Positions 35,246 to 44,749 of a DNA stretch of 64,000 nt are shown here, piece by piece. Where the stretch lies: contig CAZFPL010000004.1 of assembly GCA_964521085.1 (NCBI GenBank), positions 68,565 to 132,564 of the forward strand, in the 5' to 3' direction. How positions within the stretch are numbered: position 1 is the stretch's first letter; the number at the start of each line of letters is the position of its first letter. A model generated the notes under the pieces. The model saw nothing but the letters and a program-made list of their open reading frames with translations. It did no database searches and was not told the origin of the DNA. Position numbers and translations under genes: made by a program. The DNA is from JAFGKK01 sp964521085. GTDB lineage: Bacteria; Chloroflexota; Anaerolineae; Anaerolineales; RBG-16-64-43.

Positions 35246-36451
35246 TTGCACACCCAACCGACAGTTATTCAAGGAAGCGTGGCAAAGGGCTTCGAACCGG
35301 TACGCGAGGAGTTCATCCGGAATTTTCGCGAACGCGGTGAACTCGGCGCGGCTTGTGCTGTCTTCCGGCAGGGTTGCAAGGTGGTGGATCTGTGGGGCGG
35401 AGTCCGCGATGATAAAACCGGCGCACCATGGGAACGGGATACGATGACCCCGGTATTCTCCTCGACCAAGGGTTTCGCGGCCATGACACTCGCCGTGGCG
35501 AACGCGCGCGGCTGGCTGGATTACGACGAGAAGGTTGCTGCTTACTGGCCGGAGTTCGCGCAAAACGACAAGCAGGATATCACCGTCCGCACGCTGATGG
35601 GCCACCGCGCCGGATTATGCACACTGGACGGATTGACGATCCGTACATTCGCCGACCTGGATACCTCGGCGCAAGCTGACGCGTTGGCGAAGAAAAAGCC
35701 GGTGTGGATTCCGGGAACCCGCCAGGGATACCACTGCTGGACGATCGGCTGGTACTCGGGCGAACTGCTGCGCCGGATCGATCCGGAGCATCGCAGCCTA
35801 GGCAGGTTTTTCCGGGAAGAGATCGCCGGACCGCTTGGCGCAGATTTTTATATCGGCCTGCCGCCGGAGATCCCGGAGGAACGGCTTGCGACTCTGCACG
35901 GTGGACTCAACAGTATTCCGGAGCTATTCGCGCACATCGGCGAGATGGATGGAAGGATTTTATTTCAATTCCTCAATCCGCGGTCACTGACCTGGCGCAG
36001 CATGATCGACCAAAAACAGCTGGTCAAACACGATAATTTCAACCGGCGCGAACTGCAATCGGTGGAGGTGCCGGCCGGAAACGGGATCGGAAGCGCGCGC
36101 GGCATGGCGCTTGCGTTCAGCGAGTTTGCCACGGGCGGCAGGAAACTCGGACTCAATCCGATATTTCTCGCAGATCTCGAAAAACCTGTCTCGCTTCCGC
36201 CCGGTGAGCGGATCGACCATGTAGCGCGGCTGGATTTCCGCTTCTCGCTGGGATTCATCAAACCGTCGCCCGATTTTCCCTTCGGTTCCAATACGCGTGC
36301 GTTTGGCATCGGCGGAGCGGGCGGATCGCTCGCGTTTGCGGATCCGGAAAAAGAGATCGGGTACGCCTATGTCATGAACCACATGGGATTTTCGGTTTCC
36401 GGCGACCCGCGCGAGCAGGCGGTACGGGATGTGGTGTACCGCTGCCTATAA
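35246..36451 (+). CDS. serine hydrolase, EstB/beta-lactamase class C-like
   Basis: A 401-residue cytoplasmic serine hydrolase. The nucleophile SxxK motif is in VFSSTKGFAAMTL. The second-motif Tyr is in GYHCWTIGWYSGEL, as in EstB-type esterases. The C-terminal FGIGGAGGSLAFADPE block replaces the KTG box. No signal peptide, so an esterase rather than a secreted beta-lactamase is likely. The TTG start at 35246 is supported by GAGGTGAG just upstream. Both flanks carry heptamer repeats. Confidence 0.8.
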   Translation: MHTQPTVIQGSVAKGFEPVREEFIRNFRERGELGAACAVFRQGCKVVDLWGGVRDDKTGAPWERDTMTPVFSSTKGFAAMTLAVANARGWLDYDEKVAAYWPEFAQNDKQDITVRTLMGHRAGLCTLDGLTIRTFADLDTSAQADALAKKKPVWIPGTRQGYHCWTIGWYSGELLRRIDPEHRSLGRFFREEIAGPLGADFYIGLPPEIPEERLATLHGGLNSIPELFAHIGEMDGRILFQFLNPRSLTWRSMIDQKQLVKHDNFNRRELQSVEVPAGNGIGSARGMALAFSEFATGGRKLGLNPIFLADLEKPVSLPPGERIDHVARLDFRFSLGFIKPSPDFPFGSNTRAFGIGGAGGSLAFADPEKEIGYAYVMNHMGFSVSGDPREQAVRDVVYRCL

Positions 36452-36454
36452 ACC

Positions 36455-36662
36455 CGACTATGGACGATGGACTATCGACCATGGTCGAATCAACACTCCG
36501 ATTGGCCCAGCCTGAAACACGCATCCCGTCATTCATTGATCTAGACGGTTCGGTGAGCCGACCCCGGCCTTGATATTTCTGAAACGCATGGAATAGGTTG
36601 ACTCGCCAGAAGAGCAGAATCGACGATGGTCCATGGTCGATGGTCTATGGTCCATGGTCTGT
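36455..36662. repeat. NATGGTC heptamer arrays after the EstB-like gene
   Basis: Imperfect units at 36455-36491. At 36618-36662 there is the clearest array of the window: five contiguous heptamers GATGGTC, CATGGTC, GATGGTC, TATGGTC, CATGGTC. The gap 36452-36713 holds nothing else I can assign. Confidence 0.8.
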
Positions 36663-36713
36663 TTGTTTGGCAGATCATCCACGGTTGAAAAGAGATCCTA
36701 GTACAATAGAAAC

Positions 36714-37703
36714 GTGATCGAACTGCGCAACGTCCAAAAAGTCCTCAACGGAAAAACCGTCCTCAATATCCCCGAACTGACCGTTTCTCCGGGTGAGATT
36801 GCAGGCGTCTTCGGCCCGGAGGGCAGCGGAAGCGATGTGTTGTTTGCGCTGCTCACCGGGCGCATGCGGCCGACGCTCGGCACGGTCCGTGTAGCCGGGC
36901 TCGATCCGCTCCGCCAGCGGGATGCCTTCAGCCGCAAGACCGGAATCGTCTTTCACGACGATGCGATCTACAAGAATCTCACTACGGCCGCCAATCTGGA
37001 ATTTCACGCCAACCTGTATGGAATGCCCAAAGCACGGATCGCCGAAGTGCTGGATCAGGCCGGCCTGGCCGATCAGGCCGCCGTTAAAGCCGACGATCTC
37101 CCATCCGGTTTGAAAAGGCGGCTTGCTTTCGGAAGAGCTATTCTCCACCGCCCGAAAGTGTTGATCCTTCAGGAATTATTCGACCGCTGCGACGAAGCGA
37201 CGATCACCCTGCTTGGAGATTTGCTGCGCCGCCGGGCCGAGGAGGATGCGGCCGTCCTCGTCCTGGCGAGCGCCCCGGCACGGCTGGCGGAGTTCTGCAC
37301 GGGCAGGTATGAGATCCAACAGGGGCGGATCGATCCAATGCGGGATGCCCCCGGGGAGGCTGTGCACCCGACGTTCCGGCTGCCGGTGAAGACGGAAGAC
37401 AAGGTGATTCTGGTGAATCCGGCGGAAATCCTCTTCGCGGATGCGAGCGAAGGCCGCACATTCCTGGTTACCGCAGAGGGGCGGCTGGCCGCCCCATACA
37501 CCCTGGCCGAACTGGAAAGCAAACTCTCACGCAGCGGTTTCTTCCGCGCTCACCGCAGCATCCTGGTGAACCTGCAGCACGTCAAGGAAGTCATCCCCTT
37601 TACCCGCAACAGCTTCAGCATCCGCCTGGACGATCCCGCCGGGACGAAAATCCCGCTCAGCAAGTCGGCGGCCGCGGAACTCAAGACGTTTTTCGGCTAT
37701 TAA
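36714..37703 (+). CDS. degenerate ABC-ATPase fused to LytTR DNA-binding domain
   Basis: A 329-residue fusion. Residues 1-215 resemble an ABC ATPase, but Walker A reads GPEGSGSD (Lys and Ser/Thr lost), the signature is LPSGLKRRLAF, and Walker B/Glu is LILQELFD. ATP hydrolysis is therefore doubtful. Residues about 225-329 are a LytTR domain (VILVNPAEILFADAS, FFRAHRSILVNLQHV, IPLSKS). Such proteins regulate linked ABC exporter genes, and the three genes downstream encode one. The GTG start has no ribosome site; TACAAT at 36702-36707 suggests a leaderless or near-leaderless transcript. Confidence 0.8.
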   Translation: MIELRNVQKVLNGKTVLNIPELTVSPGEIAGVFGPEGSGSDVLFALLTGRMRPTLGTVRVAGLDPLRQRDAFSRKTGIVFHDDAIYKNLTTAANLEFHANLYGMPKARIAEVLDQAGLADQAAVKADDLPSGLKRRLAFGRAILHRPKVLILQELFDRCDEATITLLGDLLRRRAEEDAAVLVLASAPARLAEFCTGRYEIQQGRIDPMRDAPGEAVHPTFRLPVKTEDKVILVNPAEILFADASEGRTFLVTAEGRLAAPYTLAELESKLSRSGFFRAHRSILVNLQHVKEVIPFTRNSFSIRLDDPAGTKIPLSKSAAAELKTFFGY

Positions 37704-37919
37704 GCCTGCTCCACCCATCCCCCGGAATGCTTCATTCGCCCCTTTCCAAGCGCCGATTGGCGCTTTTTTGTTGCGGGCGCCGGAGAAGTTGCCTATAGTG
37801 TTGACAAGAAAAAATCCCCTCCCATGCCTCCCCGCGAAGAACACGCGCGGACAGGCTCTCCTGCTTGGCAATGAGTGCCGAAAAGGGGAGGAGCGAGGAG
37901 GGGGAAAGGAGATGTAACC

Positions 37920-38240
37920 ATGAAAAGCGAAACGAATTCGAACGGGCAAACACGCAACCAAGGATTGAAAAACCGGCAAGGACGCAACATCGCCTATTGG
38001 TTTCCCCTTGGTATTGGAACAGGGGTTGCCTTGGGTGTGATGTTTGAAAATCTTGCCCTGGGTATCGCGATTGGCACGGCCTTGGGCGCCGCCCTGGGGC
38101 TGGCCGTTAATCTGAACCGCCCGGGCGAGTCGGACCCGGATACCGGAACTCCCGGCGGGCGCTGGATCGCTGTAATCGCCATCGGCGGTGTGGTACTTCT
38201 CGCCGCCGGGGCCATTCTTCTCTTTTTCCTGATGCGATAA
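37920..38240 (+). CDS. small glycine-zipper membrane protein
   Basis: A 106-residue protein with a basic N-terminus, two closely packed helices rich in Gly/Ala (FPLGIGTGVALGVMF, ALGIAIGTALGAALGLAV) and a third C-terminal helix. It may oligomerise in the membrane. Start at 37920 chosen because AAAGGAG lies upstream; the frame extends further but with a charged non-conserved leader. It lies between the LytTR regulator and the ABC ATPase, so it is probably part of the same export unit. Confidence 0.65.
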   Translation: MKSETNSNGQTRNQGLKNRQGRNIAYWFPLGIGTGVALGVMFENLALGIAIGTALGAALGLAVNLNRPGESDPDTGTPGGRWIAVIAIGGVVLLAAGAILLFFLMR

Positions 38241-38267
38241 CCGGTGCGAAACCGGAAGGAGAAAATC

Positions 38268-39002
38268 ATGAATACCATCGAAACGCACGAACTCAGCAGG
38301 GACTTCGGAACCGTGAAGGCGGTCGACGGCATATCGTTCACCGCCTCGGCGGGCGAGCTTTTCGGATTTCTCGGCCCGAACGGCGCCGGGAAGACGACCA
38401 CCATCCGGATGCTGACCGGCCAGCTCAGGCCGACGGCGGGATCGGCGCGCGTGGCCGGCTGCGACGTGGTGAACGAACGGACGGAGCTCAAGCGGCGGAT
38501 CGGCGTGGTCTTCGAGTATCAGAATCTCTATGAGCGCATGTCCGCCTTCGAAAACCTTAACTTCATCGCCGACCTGTACGGTGCCTCCCGCAAGCGGGTC
38601 AGGGCGGTGCTGGCGCAGGTCGGGCTGGCGGAAAGGGCGCGCGAACCGATCAAGCGCTATTCCAACGGCATGAAACAGCGGCTGTTGATCGCGCGGGCGC
38701 TGATCCCGCACCCCAAGGTGCTGTTCCTCGACGAGCCGACCCGCGGTCTGGATCCCGCCATGGCGCGCGACGTCCGCAACATCATCGCCGGCCTGGCCCG
38801 AGATGGGACGACGATCTTCCTGACCACGCACTACATGGAAGAGGCGGACCGGCTCTGCGCGCGGGTGGCGATCCTCGACCGCGGCCGGATCGTCGCCTTG
38901 GATGCGCCGGCGGCGCTCAAGGCCGCGTATGGCGGACCGCAGGGAACTCTGGAAGATGCTTTCCTCAAGCTCACCGGTTCGCCGATGCCTGCGGAGGCGT
39001 GA
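38268..39002 (+). CDS. ABC transporter ATP-binding protein
   Basis: A 244-residue exporter-type ATPase. Walker A GPNGAGKTTT, Q-loop in FEYQNLYERMS, signature YSNGMKQRLLIARAL, Walker B KVLFLDEPTRGLDP and switch His in TTHYMEEADRL are intact, in contrast to the fused regulator upstream. It resembles CcmA/NatA-type ATPases that drive ABC-2 permeases. Start at 38268 with GGAAGGAG. It is followed within 35 bases by the permease. Confidence 0.9.
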   Translation: MNTIETHELSRDFGTVKAVDGISFTASAGELFGFLGPNGAGKTTTIRMLTGQLRPTAGSARVAGCDVVNERTELKRRIGVVFEYQNLYERMSAFENLNFIADLYGASRKRVRAVLAQVGLAERAREPIKRYSNGMKQRLLIARALIPHPKVLFLDEPTRGLDPAMARDVRNIIAGLARDGTTIFLTTHYMEEADRLCARVAILDRGRIVALDAPAALKAAYGGPQGTLEDAFLKLTGSPMPAEA

Positions 39003-39037
39003 CCCGGGCGTTTCCGTTTCGAAAACGAAAGGGTATC

Positions 39038-41353
39038 ATGGGTGTAGCGATGAAAAACATACTGGAATACCTGCGGGTCGTCGGCGTGCTGGCCCGGAAG
39101 GACATCGTCCAGGGGCTGAAAAACAAGAACATCCTCGTGCTGTTCTTCTCGGTGGCGTTCTTGATCATTTTCTACAACGCGCTGCCTTCCCTTTCCGCCG
39201 CCAAGCGGCCGCCCTCCCTGTTCATCTACGATGCCGGCAACTCCGCGTTGACCGGCCGCCTGGAAGCATCTTCGGAGTTCGATGTCCGGACGGATTTCCC
39301 ATCCGAGGAGGCGATGATCCGCCGGCTGGCGCTGGGCGACATCCCGGAACTCGGCCTGGTGATCCCGGCCGATTTCGACAGCCGTGCGGCCAGTGGCGAC
39401 GCGCCGCCCCTGCGCGGCATCGTCGCCTACTGGCTGAGCGGGGAGGAAGTCGCCGGGCTGAAAGCCAAGGCGGAAGGGGAGATCGCCGCCGTGTGGGGGA
39501 CGGGCGTTTCCATCAGGATCGACGAGAACGTCGTCTACGGGCCGGTGGACGACGAAGGCGCGGGGACCCAGGCCTCGATGGCGCTGATCTTCGCGCTGGC
39601 GTTGATTGGGATCAGCCTGGTGCCGCATCTGATGTTCGACGAAAAGGAGGCGCGCACTCTCGAGGTCCTGCTCGTCTCGCCGGCGAGCGAAACCCAGATC
39701 GCGGCGGGCAAGATGCTGGCCGGCCTGTTCTACTCGGGCACCGTCGCGGTGCTGGCGGTGATCGTCAACCACGGCTTAATCGTCCACTGGGGGCTTTTTC
39801 TGGTGATCCTGGCTGTTTTCGCGACGTTCTGCGTGACGCTCGGACTGATCCTCGGCACCGCGATGGAATCGAGGGCCCAATTTGCCGTCTGGGCCTGGCT
39901 GATCATCCTGCCGCTGTTCATGCCGGTCGTCCTCTACCTGCTGCGCGAGCTGGTACCCGAAGCCGTCATGCAGCTGCTGCCCGTCATCCCCTCCGTCGCA
40001 ACGTATCTCGCGATGCGCTACGTATTCACCCAACCGCTCGCGCTCGGCGCGCCCCTGCTGGGGGTGGGCTGGATCCTGGCATGCACGGGAATCGAACTGG
40101 CAATCGTCTCCTGGCTGCTGCGGCGCCGGGACCGCGGGGAAGCCTCCAAGCTTTCCGCGAAAGTTCCGGCCTCCTCCGCGACCGCGCGGGAGAAAGCGGA
40201 GGTTCTTCCCGTCCCGCGGGCGGTTCCGCAGGAAAAAATGGACACTTCGTCCGCCGCGCCGGTCACCGGCTGGCGCGCCTCGCTGCGCATCGTGCTGGCG
40301 ATCGCCGGCAAGGACGTGCGCGAGGCGTTCCGCAACCGGCTCATCTTTTCGGTCATGATCGGGACGGTGTTCCTGGCTCTGAACGGAAGCCTGCTGCCCG
40401 CGCTGATCAACTGGGGGAGCCCGCCGACGGCGGTCGTCTTCGACGAAGGAAGGTCGGCCGTTGTTCGTGAGGCGGCCGGAGAGATCGACGGCCGGCTGAT
40501 TGCGGCGTCTTCGCGCGAAGATATGGAGGCGCAGGTCGTCCAGGCCGCCGGAGAGTGGATCGGGTTCGTGCTCCCGGCCGATTTCGACGCGCTCGCGCAA
40601 TCCGGGGCCGAGATCAAAATCGACGCTTACGCCGTGCACTGGGCGGATCCGGAGAAGGTCGCGGAGACCGCCGACTACTTTGCGGAGCAGCTCAGCCTTG
40701 CCGCGTCGGCAGAAGTAAAGATCACGATGGCCAAGGAGGGCCTGTATCCGACGGTCGATTCCGCCGGGCAGACCCTGATCAACCTGCTCACCCAGATCCT
40801 GATGATGGCGGTGGTCGGGTTTGCGATCGTGCCGCTGCTTTTCGTGGAGGAGAAGGAAAGCCGCACGATGGACATCCTGACGGTCTCCCCCGCCGGGTAC
40901 ATCCAGATCCTCCTCGGAAAGCTGCTGGCCGGGATGACCTACGGCCTGTTCATCGGGATCGTGATCGCGCTGATCAACCTGAAGCAGATCGTCCACTGGG
41001 ACATACTGGCGTTGACCCTGTTCCTCGGGGCGCTGCTGTTGGTCGCGATCGGCATGCTGATCGGCGTGCTGGCGGATTCGCCGACCAGTGCGGCGTTCTG
41101 GGGCAGCCCGCTGCTATTGCTCTCGGTCCTGCCGCTGCTCTTGGAAGCCTTCTTTGCCGGGGTCTGGCCGGCGTTCCTGACAAACCTGCTTTCCTGGTTC
41201 CCCACATCCGTGGTCATGCGCATGTTCCGGCTTTCGCTCGCGGGCGAAGCGCCGGTGCAATTGGTGTGGCAATCTGCCGCCGCGCTTGTGGCCACTTCGG
41301 CGGTGATATACGCGCTGGTGGTGTGGGTCATGCGGAGGAAGTACAGCGTGTAG
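39038..41353 (+). CDS. double-length ABC-2 type permease (two fused NatB/YhaP-like halves)
   Basis: A permease of about 771 residues made of two homologous halves. Each has an N-terminal helix, an extracellular domain of about 150 residues (ending in FDSRAASGDAPP and FDALAQSGAEIK) and five to six helices. The paired blocks are MFDEKEARTLEVLLVSPASETQIAAGKMLAG and FVEEKESRTMDILTVSPAGYIQILLGKLLAG. The fusion gives both transmembrane halves in one chain. A frame extension to a GTG at 38999 overlaps the ATPase stop; the ATG at 39038 with AAAGGG is preferred. Cargo is unknown; drug, sodium or antimicrobial peptide export would fit the family. Confidence 0.85.
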   Translation: MGVAMKNILEYLRVVGVLARKDIVQGLKNKNILVLFFSVAFLIIFYNALPSLSAAKRPPSLFIYDAGNSALTGRLEASSEFDVRTDFPSEEAMIRRLALGDIPELGLVIPADFDSRAASGDAPPLRGIVAYWLSGEEVAGLKAKAEGEIAAVWGTGVSIRIDENVVYGPVDDEGAGTQASMALIFALALIGISLVPHLMFDEKEARTLEVLLVSPASETQIAAGKMLAGLFYSGTVAVLAVIVNHGLIVHWGLFLVILAVFATFCVTLGLILGTAMESRAQFAVWAWLIILPLFMPVVLYLLRELVPEAVMQLLPVIPSVATYLAMRYVFTQPLALGAPLLGVGWILACTGIELAIVSWLLRRRDRGEASKLSAKVPASSATAREKAEVLPVPRAVPQEKMDTSSAAPVTGWRASLRIVLAIAGKDVREAFRNRLIFSVMIGTVFLALNGSLLPALINWGSPPTAVVFDEGRSAVVREAAGEIDGRLIAASSREDMEAQVVQAAGEWIGFVLPADFDALAQSGAEIKIDAYAVHWADPEKVAETADYFAEQLSLAASAEVKITMAKEGLYPTVDSAGQTLINLLTQILMMAVVGFAIVPLLFVEEKESRTMDILTVSPAGYIQILLGKLLAGMTYGLFIGIVIALINLKQIVHWDILALTLFLGALLLVAIGMLIGVLADSPTSAAFWGSPLLLLSVLPLLLEAFFAGVWPAFLTNLLSWFPTSVVMRMFRLSLAGEAPVQLVWQSAAALVATSAVIYALVVWVMRRKYSV

Positions 41354-41365
41354 ACCGGCCAGCGA

Positions 41366-41586
41366 CGATTGATCATCGACAATCGCAAAACCCCTCCCCA
41401 ATATGGGGAGGGGGTAGGGGGAGGGGACGATAGCGATCATGCGTGGGGATGGATCCCCGAGCTGATAAACGATGCCCCCGCAAAAAGCGCGGGGGCATAT
41501 TCCGAGATGCTTGTTGCGCGGGTTCACAATTGAATCAAACGCCGGGCTGAATGGACGATCATCCATCGTCCATGGTCGACGGTCGG
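41366..41586. repeat. repeat-filled gap: heptamer-type arrays and a GC hairpin element
   Basis: Heptamer-like remnants lie at 41366-41391 and 41552-41586. Between them, 41443-41505 carries a GGGGAT/ATCCCC hairpin, then GAGCTGATAAACGATGCCCCC, and a CCCCCGC/GCGGGGG stem. A diverged copy of this middle element lies at 44935-44991. Confidence 0.7.
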
Positions 41587-41588
41587 CC

Positions 41589-42587
41589 TCACGTCCACGT
41601 GATCCCGCTCATCCCCGGACGGACGTAAATTCCGATTGCGGGGAGGACGGCATCGGTGCAGCGCGTTCTTCGTACGCTGTAGGTTCCGGTACGCAGAGTG
41701 AAGTTCTTGGTCATACCGACGGCAAACGAACCGCCGTCGGTGTCGTGGTTATACAGGCTCTGCCAGGAACCGCCCGGCGGCTGGACCTCGATGTGGCAGA
41801 TGCTGAATGGGAGATTGTTCTGGATGGAGAAATCCACGTCGACGGCGATCTGCTGGTAGCGGTAGGCAGGATCGGATCCGATCGCCCGGTCGTGTTCTTC
41901 ATACAACACAGTGGAGCCGCAATCCTTGATCTGGACGTCGTAATACCCGGCGGTGAGGGAGATACTGAAGGAGGCGTTGATGGCGATGGTATCGGCCCCC
42001 AACCGGTTGGCGCCCCAGACGCTCTCATCCTTCCCGCGGATGTACACCACGCACAGCGAGATGTAGACTTTGTTTTCGATCACATAGGCGACCGTCGGCG
42101 GGGGCGGGGTTTCCCGGATCGGCAGGCTGTAGGGCGAGCCGGTGATCACGGAACTTCCGCCGAAGGCCCAGCACTCCGTCCCGTTGCTCTTGCGGACGAC
42201 GTAGTAATCCGGGATCTCCGGGACCGCGCGCGCCACCAGGGTGACGGTCTCGCCCTCGGCAATGCCGGCCACCCATTCATAGAGCTTCCAATCCGGCCCG
42301 GTCACGCAACTGAGGGATTGGCCGGCGGTCATCGTCACCGGCGCGGTGGTGAAAGTCGCGGTGAGGGACGGGGTGAAGGTGGCGGTGAGGATCTGGGTCA
42401 GCGCCTGGGTGAGGGTCGGCGAGGGCTGGGAATCCCCCGGAGAATCCGGAATGGATCCATCGGGAGTAGCCGTCACCACGATGATCTGACCCGTGGCCGG
42501 ACCGGCGGCCGTTTCCAGGATGCAGGCGCCGCCGAACAGGGCTGCGCCGAGGATTACGATCAACCGCAGGATTTGGGGCGTTTTCAT
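41589..42587 (-). CDS. secreted lipoprotein, paralogue A
   Basis: A 332-residue lipoprotein (lipobox GAALFGGAC) with a Thr/Pro/Ser-rich linker. An SH3-like domain follows (TMTAGQSLSCVTGPDWKLYEWVAGIAEGETVTL, YYVVRKSNGTECWAF; written in parts), and then a beta-rich C-terminal domain with repeated aromatic strands. The gene at 42893-43843 encodes a clear paralogue with the same order. Function unknown; cell-surface binding is a guess. Start at 42587 set by GAGGAG; the frame extends 52 codons upstream without lipoprotein character. Confidence 0.7.
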   Translation of the reverse strand: MKTPQILRLIVILGAALFGGACILETAAGPATGQIIVVTATPDGSIPDSPGDSQPSPTLTQALTQILTATFTPSLTATFTTAPVTMTAGQSLSCVTGPDWKLYEWVAGIAEGETVTLVARAVPEIPDYYVVRKSNGTECWAFGGSSVITGSPYSLPIRETPPPPTVAYVIENKVYISLCVVYIRGKDESVWGANRLGADTIAINASFSISLTAGYYDVQIKDCGSTVLYEEHDRAIGSDPAYRYQQIAVDVDFSIQNNLPFSICHIEVQPPGGSWQSLYNHDTDGGSFAVGMTKNFTLRTGTYSVRRTRCTDAVLPAIGIYVRPGMSGITWT

Positions 42588-42722
42588 GGGCTGTCTCCTC
42601 TTTTTCGGTTCCCGTTGTTGTCGCTGCTTATTATTACGGATTATCCACGCCGAGTCCACGGATTTTGGGCTAAAAAGGTGATTTGTGGAGGTAGTTTGGA
42701 GGTTATTGGGGGAAAGGGGCCA

Positions 42723-42871
42723 TTGACTATAGAGCGTCGACAATCGTGACCCCTCCCCTTCCCCTCCCCAACTTGGGGAGGGGAAGGGGAGAGGGATGTG
42801 TGCTGGTCAAGGCTGATTTCATATCATTACTGAATCGGCGATGGTCCATGGTCTATGGTCCATCGTCGGTT
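42723..42871. repeat. heptamer arrays between the paralogous lipoprotein genes
   Basis: TTGACTATAGAGCGTCGACA at 42723, a CCCCTCCCC/GGGGAGGGG palindromic block at about 42754-42793, and GATGGTCCATGGTCTATGG at 42842-42860. No gene is visible in 42588-42892. Confidence 0.7.
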
Positions 42872-42892
42872 TTCTGCTGTGGCATGCCGGGT

Positions 42893-43843
42893 CTAGGTGA
42901 TGGTGACGGTTACTCCGACAGGCGAGATGGCGACGTCGTCGGCGGAGAATGCCAGTCTGTAATTAACTTCATAGCTTTCATGAGCCCGGAAATCGTATTT
43001 CCCGGCTTGCATCGTGAAATACATTGTGGCGCCGTCGCGGAGGGCGGCATCATACATGCCGGTGATATCCAGCCAGGCGTTTTCTCCATGGCGGGTGTAT
43101 TGGATCCAATAGACGTCATGCCCGGATGCGTTGATGATCGAGAACGTGACGAGTGTGAAGACTTTGACATTTCGGGAGAGTTCTTGCGGTCCGATGGGCG
43201 TATTCTCCGCTTCGTACAGTTTTCCGCCGTAGCAGTCCAGGATCTGGACGTCGTAAAATCCCGCCATGATAATTATCCCGAAGGTCGATCCGGGGGCGCC
43301 GGCGCCGCTGGGAAGCATGTCGGTCCCCCACGTTGTTTCGGCCGCATTGCGCAGGAGGAGATCGCAAATTGCCAAGCCGGTTTGATTCTCGATTTGGTAG
43401 TAAATCTCGTGCAGCGGCGGAGCCTCCTTTTCCGGCAGACTCAAGGGGTTGCCTTCGATCTTGGCTCCGATGCTGGATGCCCAGCACTCCACCCCGTCGC
43501 TTTTTCGGACATAGTAATACTCCGGCCAATCGGGTGTCGAGCGCGCGGTCAGGGTGACGACTTCCCCCGGCTGGATCATGGCCACCATATCGTACAGGAT
43601 CCAATGCGGACCCTTCGCGCAGTTCAATGGTTGGCCGGCGGTCATCGTGACCGGCTTGGAGGACGTCGGATGCAGGACTTTCGTCATGGGCGTCGGCGGC
43701 GGTCCTCCCCGGAGGGTGGGGGTGACCACGATGTGCGCCGCGGTATTCTCTTTCGAGGCATCCTGCGGCGCGCAGGCGCTTCCGGCCAGCGCAATCATCA
43801 TTGGGAAGAACAGGCGTGCGAATCGGAATTTTTCCATTCCCAT
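42893..43843 (-). CDS. secreted lipoprotein, paralogue B
   Basis: A 316-residue lipoprotein (MMIALAGSACAPQ lipobox) with a short linker and the same SH3-like block as paralogue A (TMTAGQPLNCAKGPHW, YYYVRKSDGVECWAS), and then a beta-rich domain (GFYDVQILDCYGGKLYE against GYYDVQIKDCGSTVLYE in A). Tandem duplication followed by divergence is likely. GGAGGGG is six bases upstream of the chosen ATG at 43843; a second ATG lies two codons later. Function unknown. Confidence 0.7.
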   Translation of the reverse strand: MGMEKFRFARLFFPMMIALAGSACAPQDASKENTAAHIVVTPTLRGGPPPTPMTKVLHPTSSKPVTMTAGQPLNCAKGPHWILYDMVAMIQPGEVVTLTARSTPDWPEYYYVRKSDGVECWASSIGAKIEGNPLSLPEKEAPPLHEIYYQIENQTGLAICDLLLRNAAETTWGTDMLPSGAGAPGSTFGIIIMAGFYDVQILDCYGGKLYEAENTPIGPQELSRNVKVFTLVTFSIINASGHDVYWIQYTRHGENAWLDITGMYDAALRDGATMYFTMQAGKYDFRAHESYEVNYRLAFSADDVAISPVGVTVTIT

Positions 43844-43989
43844 AGTGCCCCTCCGTCGCAATCGAGGATTCATAACTCTCGGAATATTATGACTCACTCT
43901 CTGGGCGGTGTCCACAAAATAGGAGTGGAGTACTTATTTGGATCGGTTTCGAGGAAGTCTCCGCGAAAGCCGGTCGGCGAACGTGGAAA

Positions 43990-44029
43990 TTCCGACCATC
44001 GACCATGGGCCATCGACCAATGCCGATTC
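43990..44029. repeat. NATGGTC heptamer array
   Basis: GACCATCGACCATGGGCCATCGACCA-type units in a 287-base gap upstream of the DUF3267 gene; nothing else assigned there. Confidence 0.7.
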
Positions 44030-44130
44030 GATGATGTGGTAAATTTAGCCTTGCCTGCGGTTCATTTATATAGAAGTCCGGATCGGTTCGCCGGAGTGCA
44101 AAGAATTTCCGAAAAGGAGAGATATCCGAT

Positions 44131-44739
44131 TTGCGTTTCCATTATGGCGCCGTTCCTGCAAACGAGGCCTTTCATCCGGAAGCGGAGGGATGGCGGAGCG
44201 TGCGCGAGCCCAATCCGCTGGTGATGCAGCTGTTCGCGCTTCCCCTGATGTTCCTCCTCATGGCTGGTTGGGGTCTTTCCGTTCTGCTGTTTATGGGACC
44301 GGAAATATTCTTCCCTAAAATTTCCGATATGGCGGGAATTGCGGCAAATTGCCTTCTGGGCAGCGGATTATTTTTCCTTATGATCCCCCTGCACGAACTG
44401 ATTCACGCGCTATTCCATCCCGGGTGGGGTTTCTCTACCAGGACCGTCATCGGGCTTTGGCTGTCTAAGGCGTTGTTTTACGCGCATTACGAGGGGATCA
44501 TGTCGCGCAACCGTTTTCTGATGGTTTTCCTCGCCCCGTACCTTGTTCTGGGAGTGCTTCCGACGATCGCCGCGATCGCCTTCCCGGAGTGGCGGCCCGT
44601 GTTGCTACCCTTTTCCTTTTGGGGAAGCATCCTGCCGTGCGGTGATTTTGTGGGGTTGATTGTTGTTCTTTTTCAGATACCCGCTTCGGCGATCGTGCAA
44701 AATAAAGGATGGAAGATGTATTGGAAGCCGTCCTCGTGA
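44131..44739 (+). CDS. DUF3267 family membrane zinc metalloprotease-like protein
   Basis: A 202-residue membrane protein with four to five helices and the metal-binding motif HELIHALFHP in the second half of helix 3. This is the HExxH pattern of DUF3267 putative zincins. The late block SFWGSILPCGDFVGL is where these proteins often place a further Asp ligand. Family function is unknown; some members are linked to spore or envelope processes. The TTG start at 44131 follows AAGGAGAG. Confidence 0.75.
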   Translation: MRFHYGAVPANEAFHPEAEGWRSVREPNPLVMQLFALPLMFLLMAGWGLSVLLFMGPEIFFPKISDMAGIAANCLLGSGLFFLMIPLHELIHALFHPGWGFSTRTVIGLWLSKALFYAHYEGIMSRNRFLMVFLAPYLVLGVLPTIAAIAFPEWRPVLLPFSFWGSILPCGDFVGLIVVLFQIPASAIVQNKGWKMYWKPSS

Positions 44740-44749
44740 TCGTTCCGCG

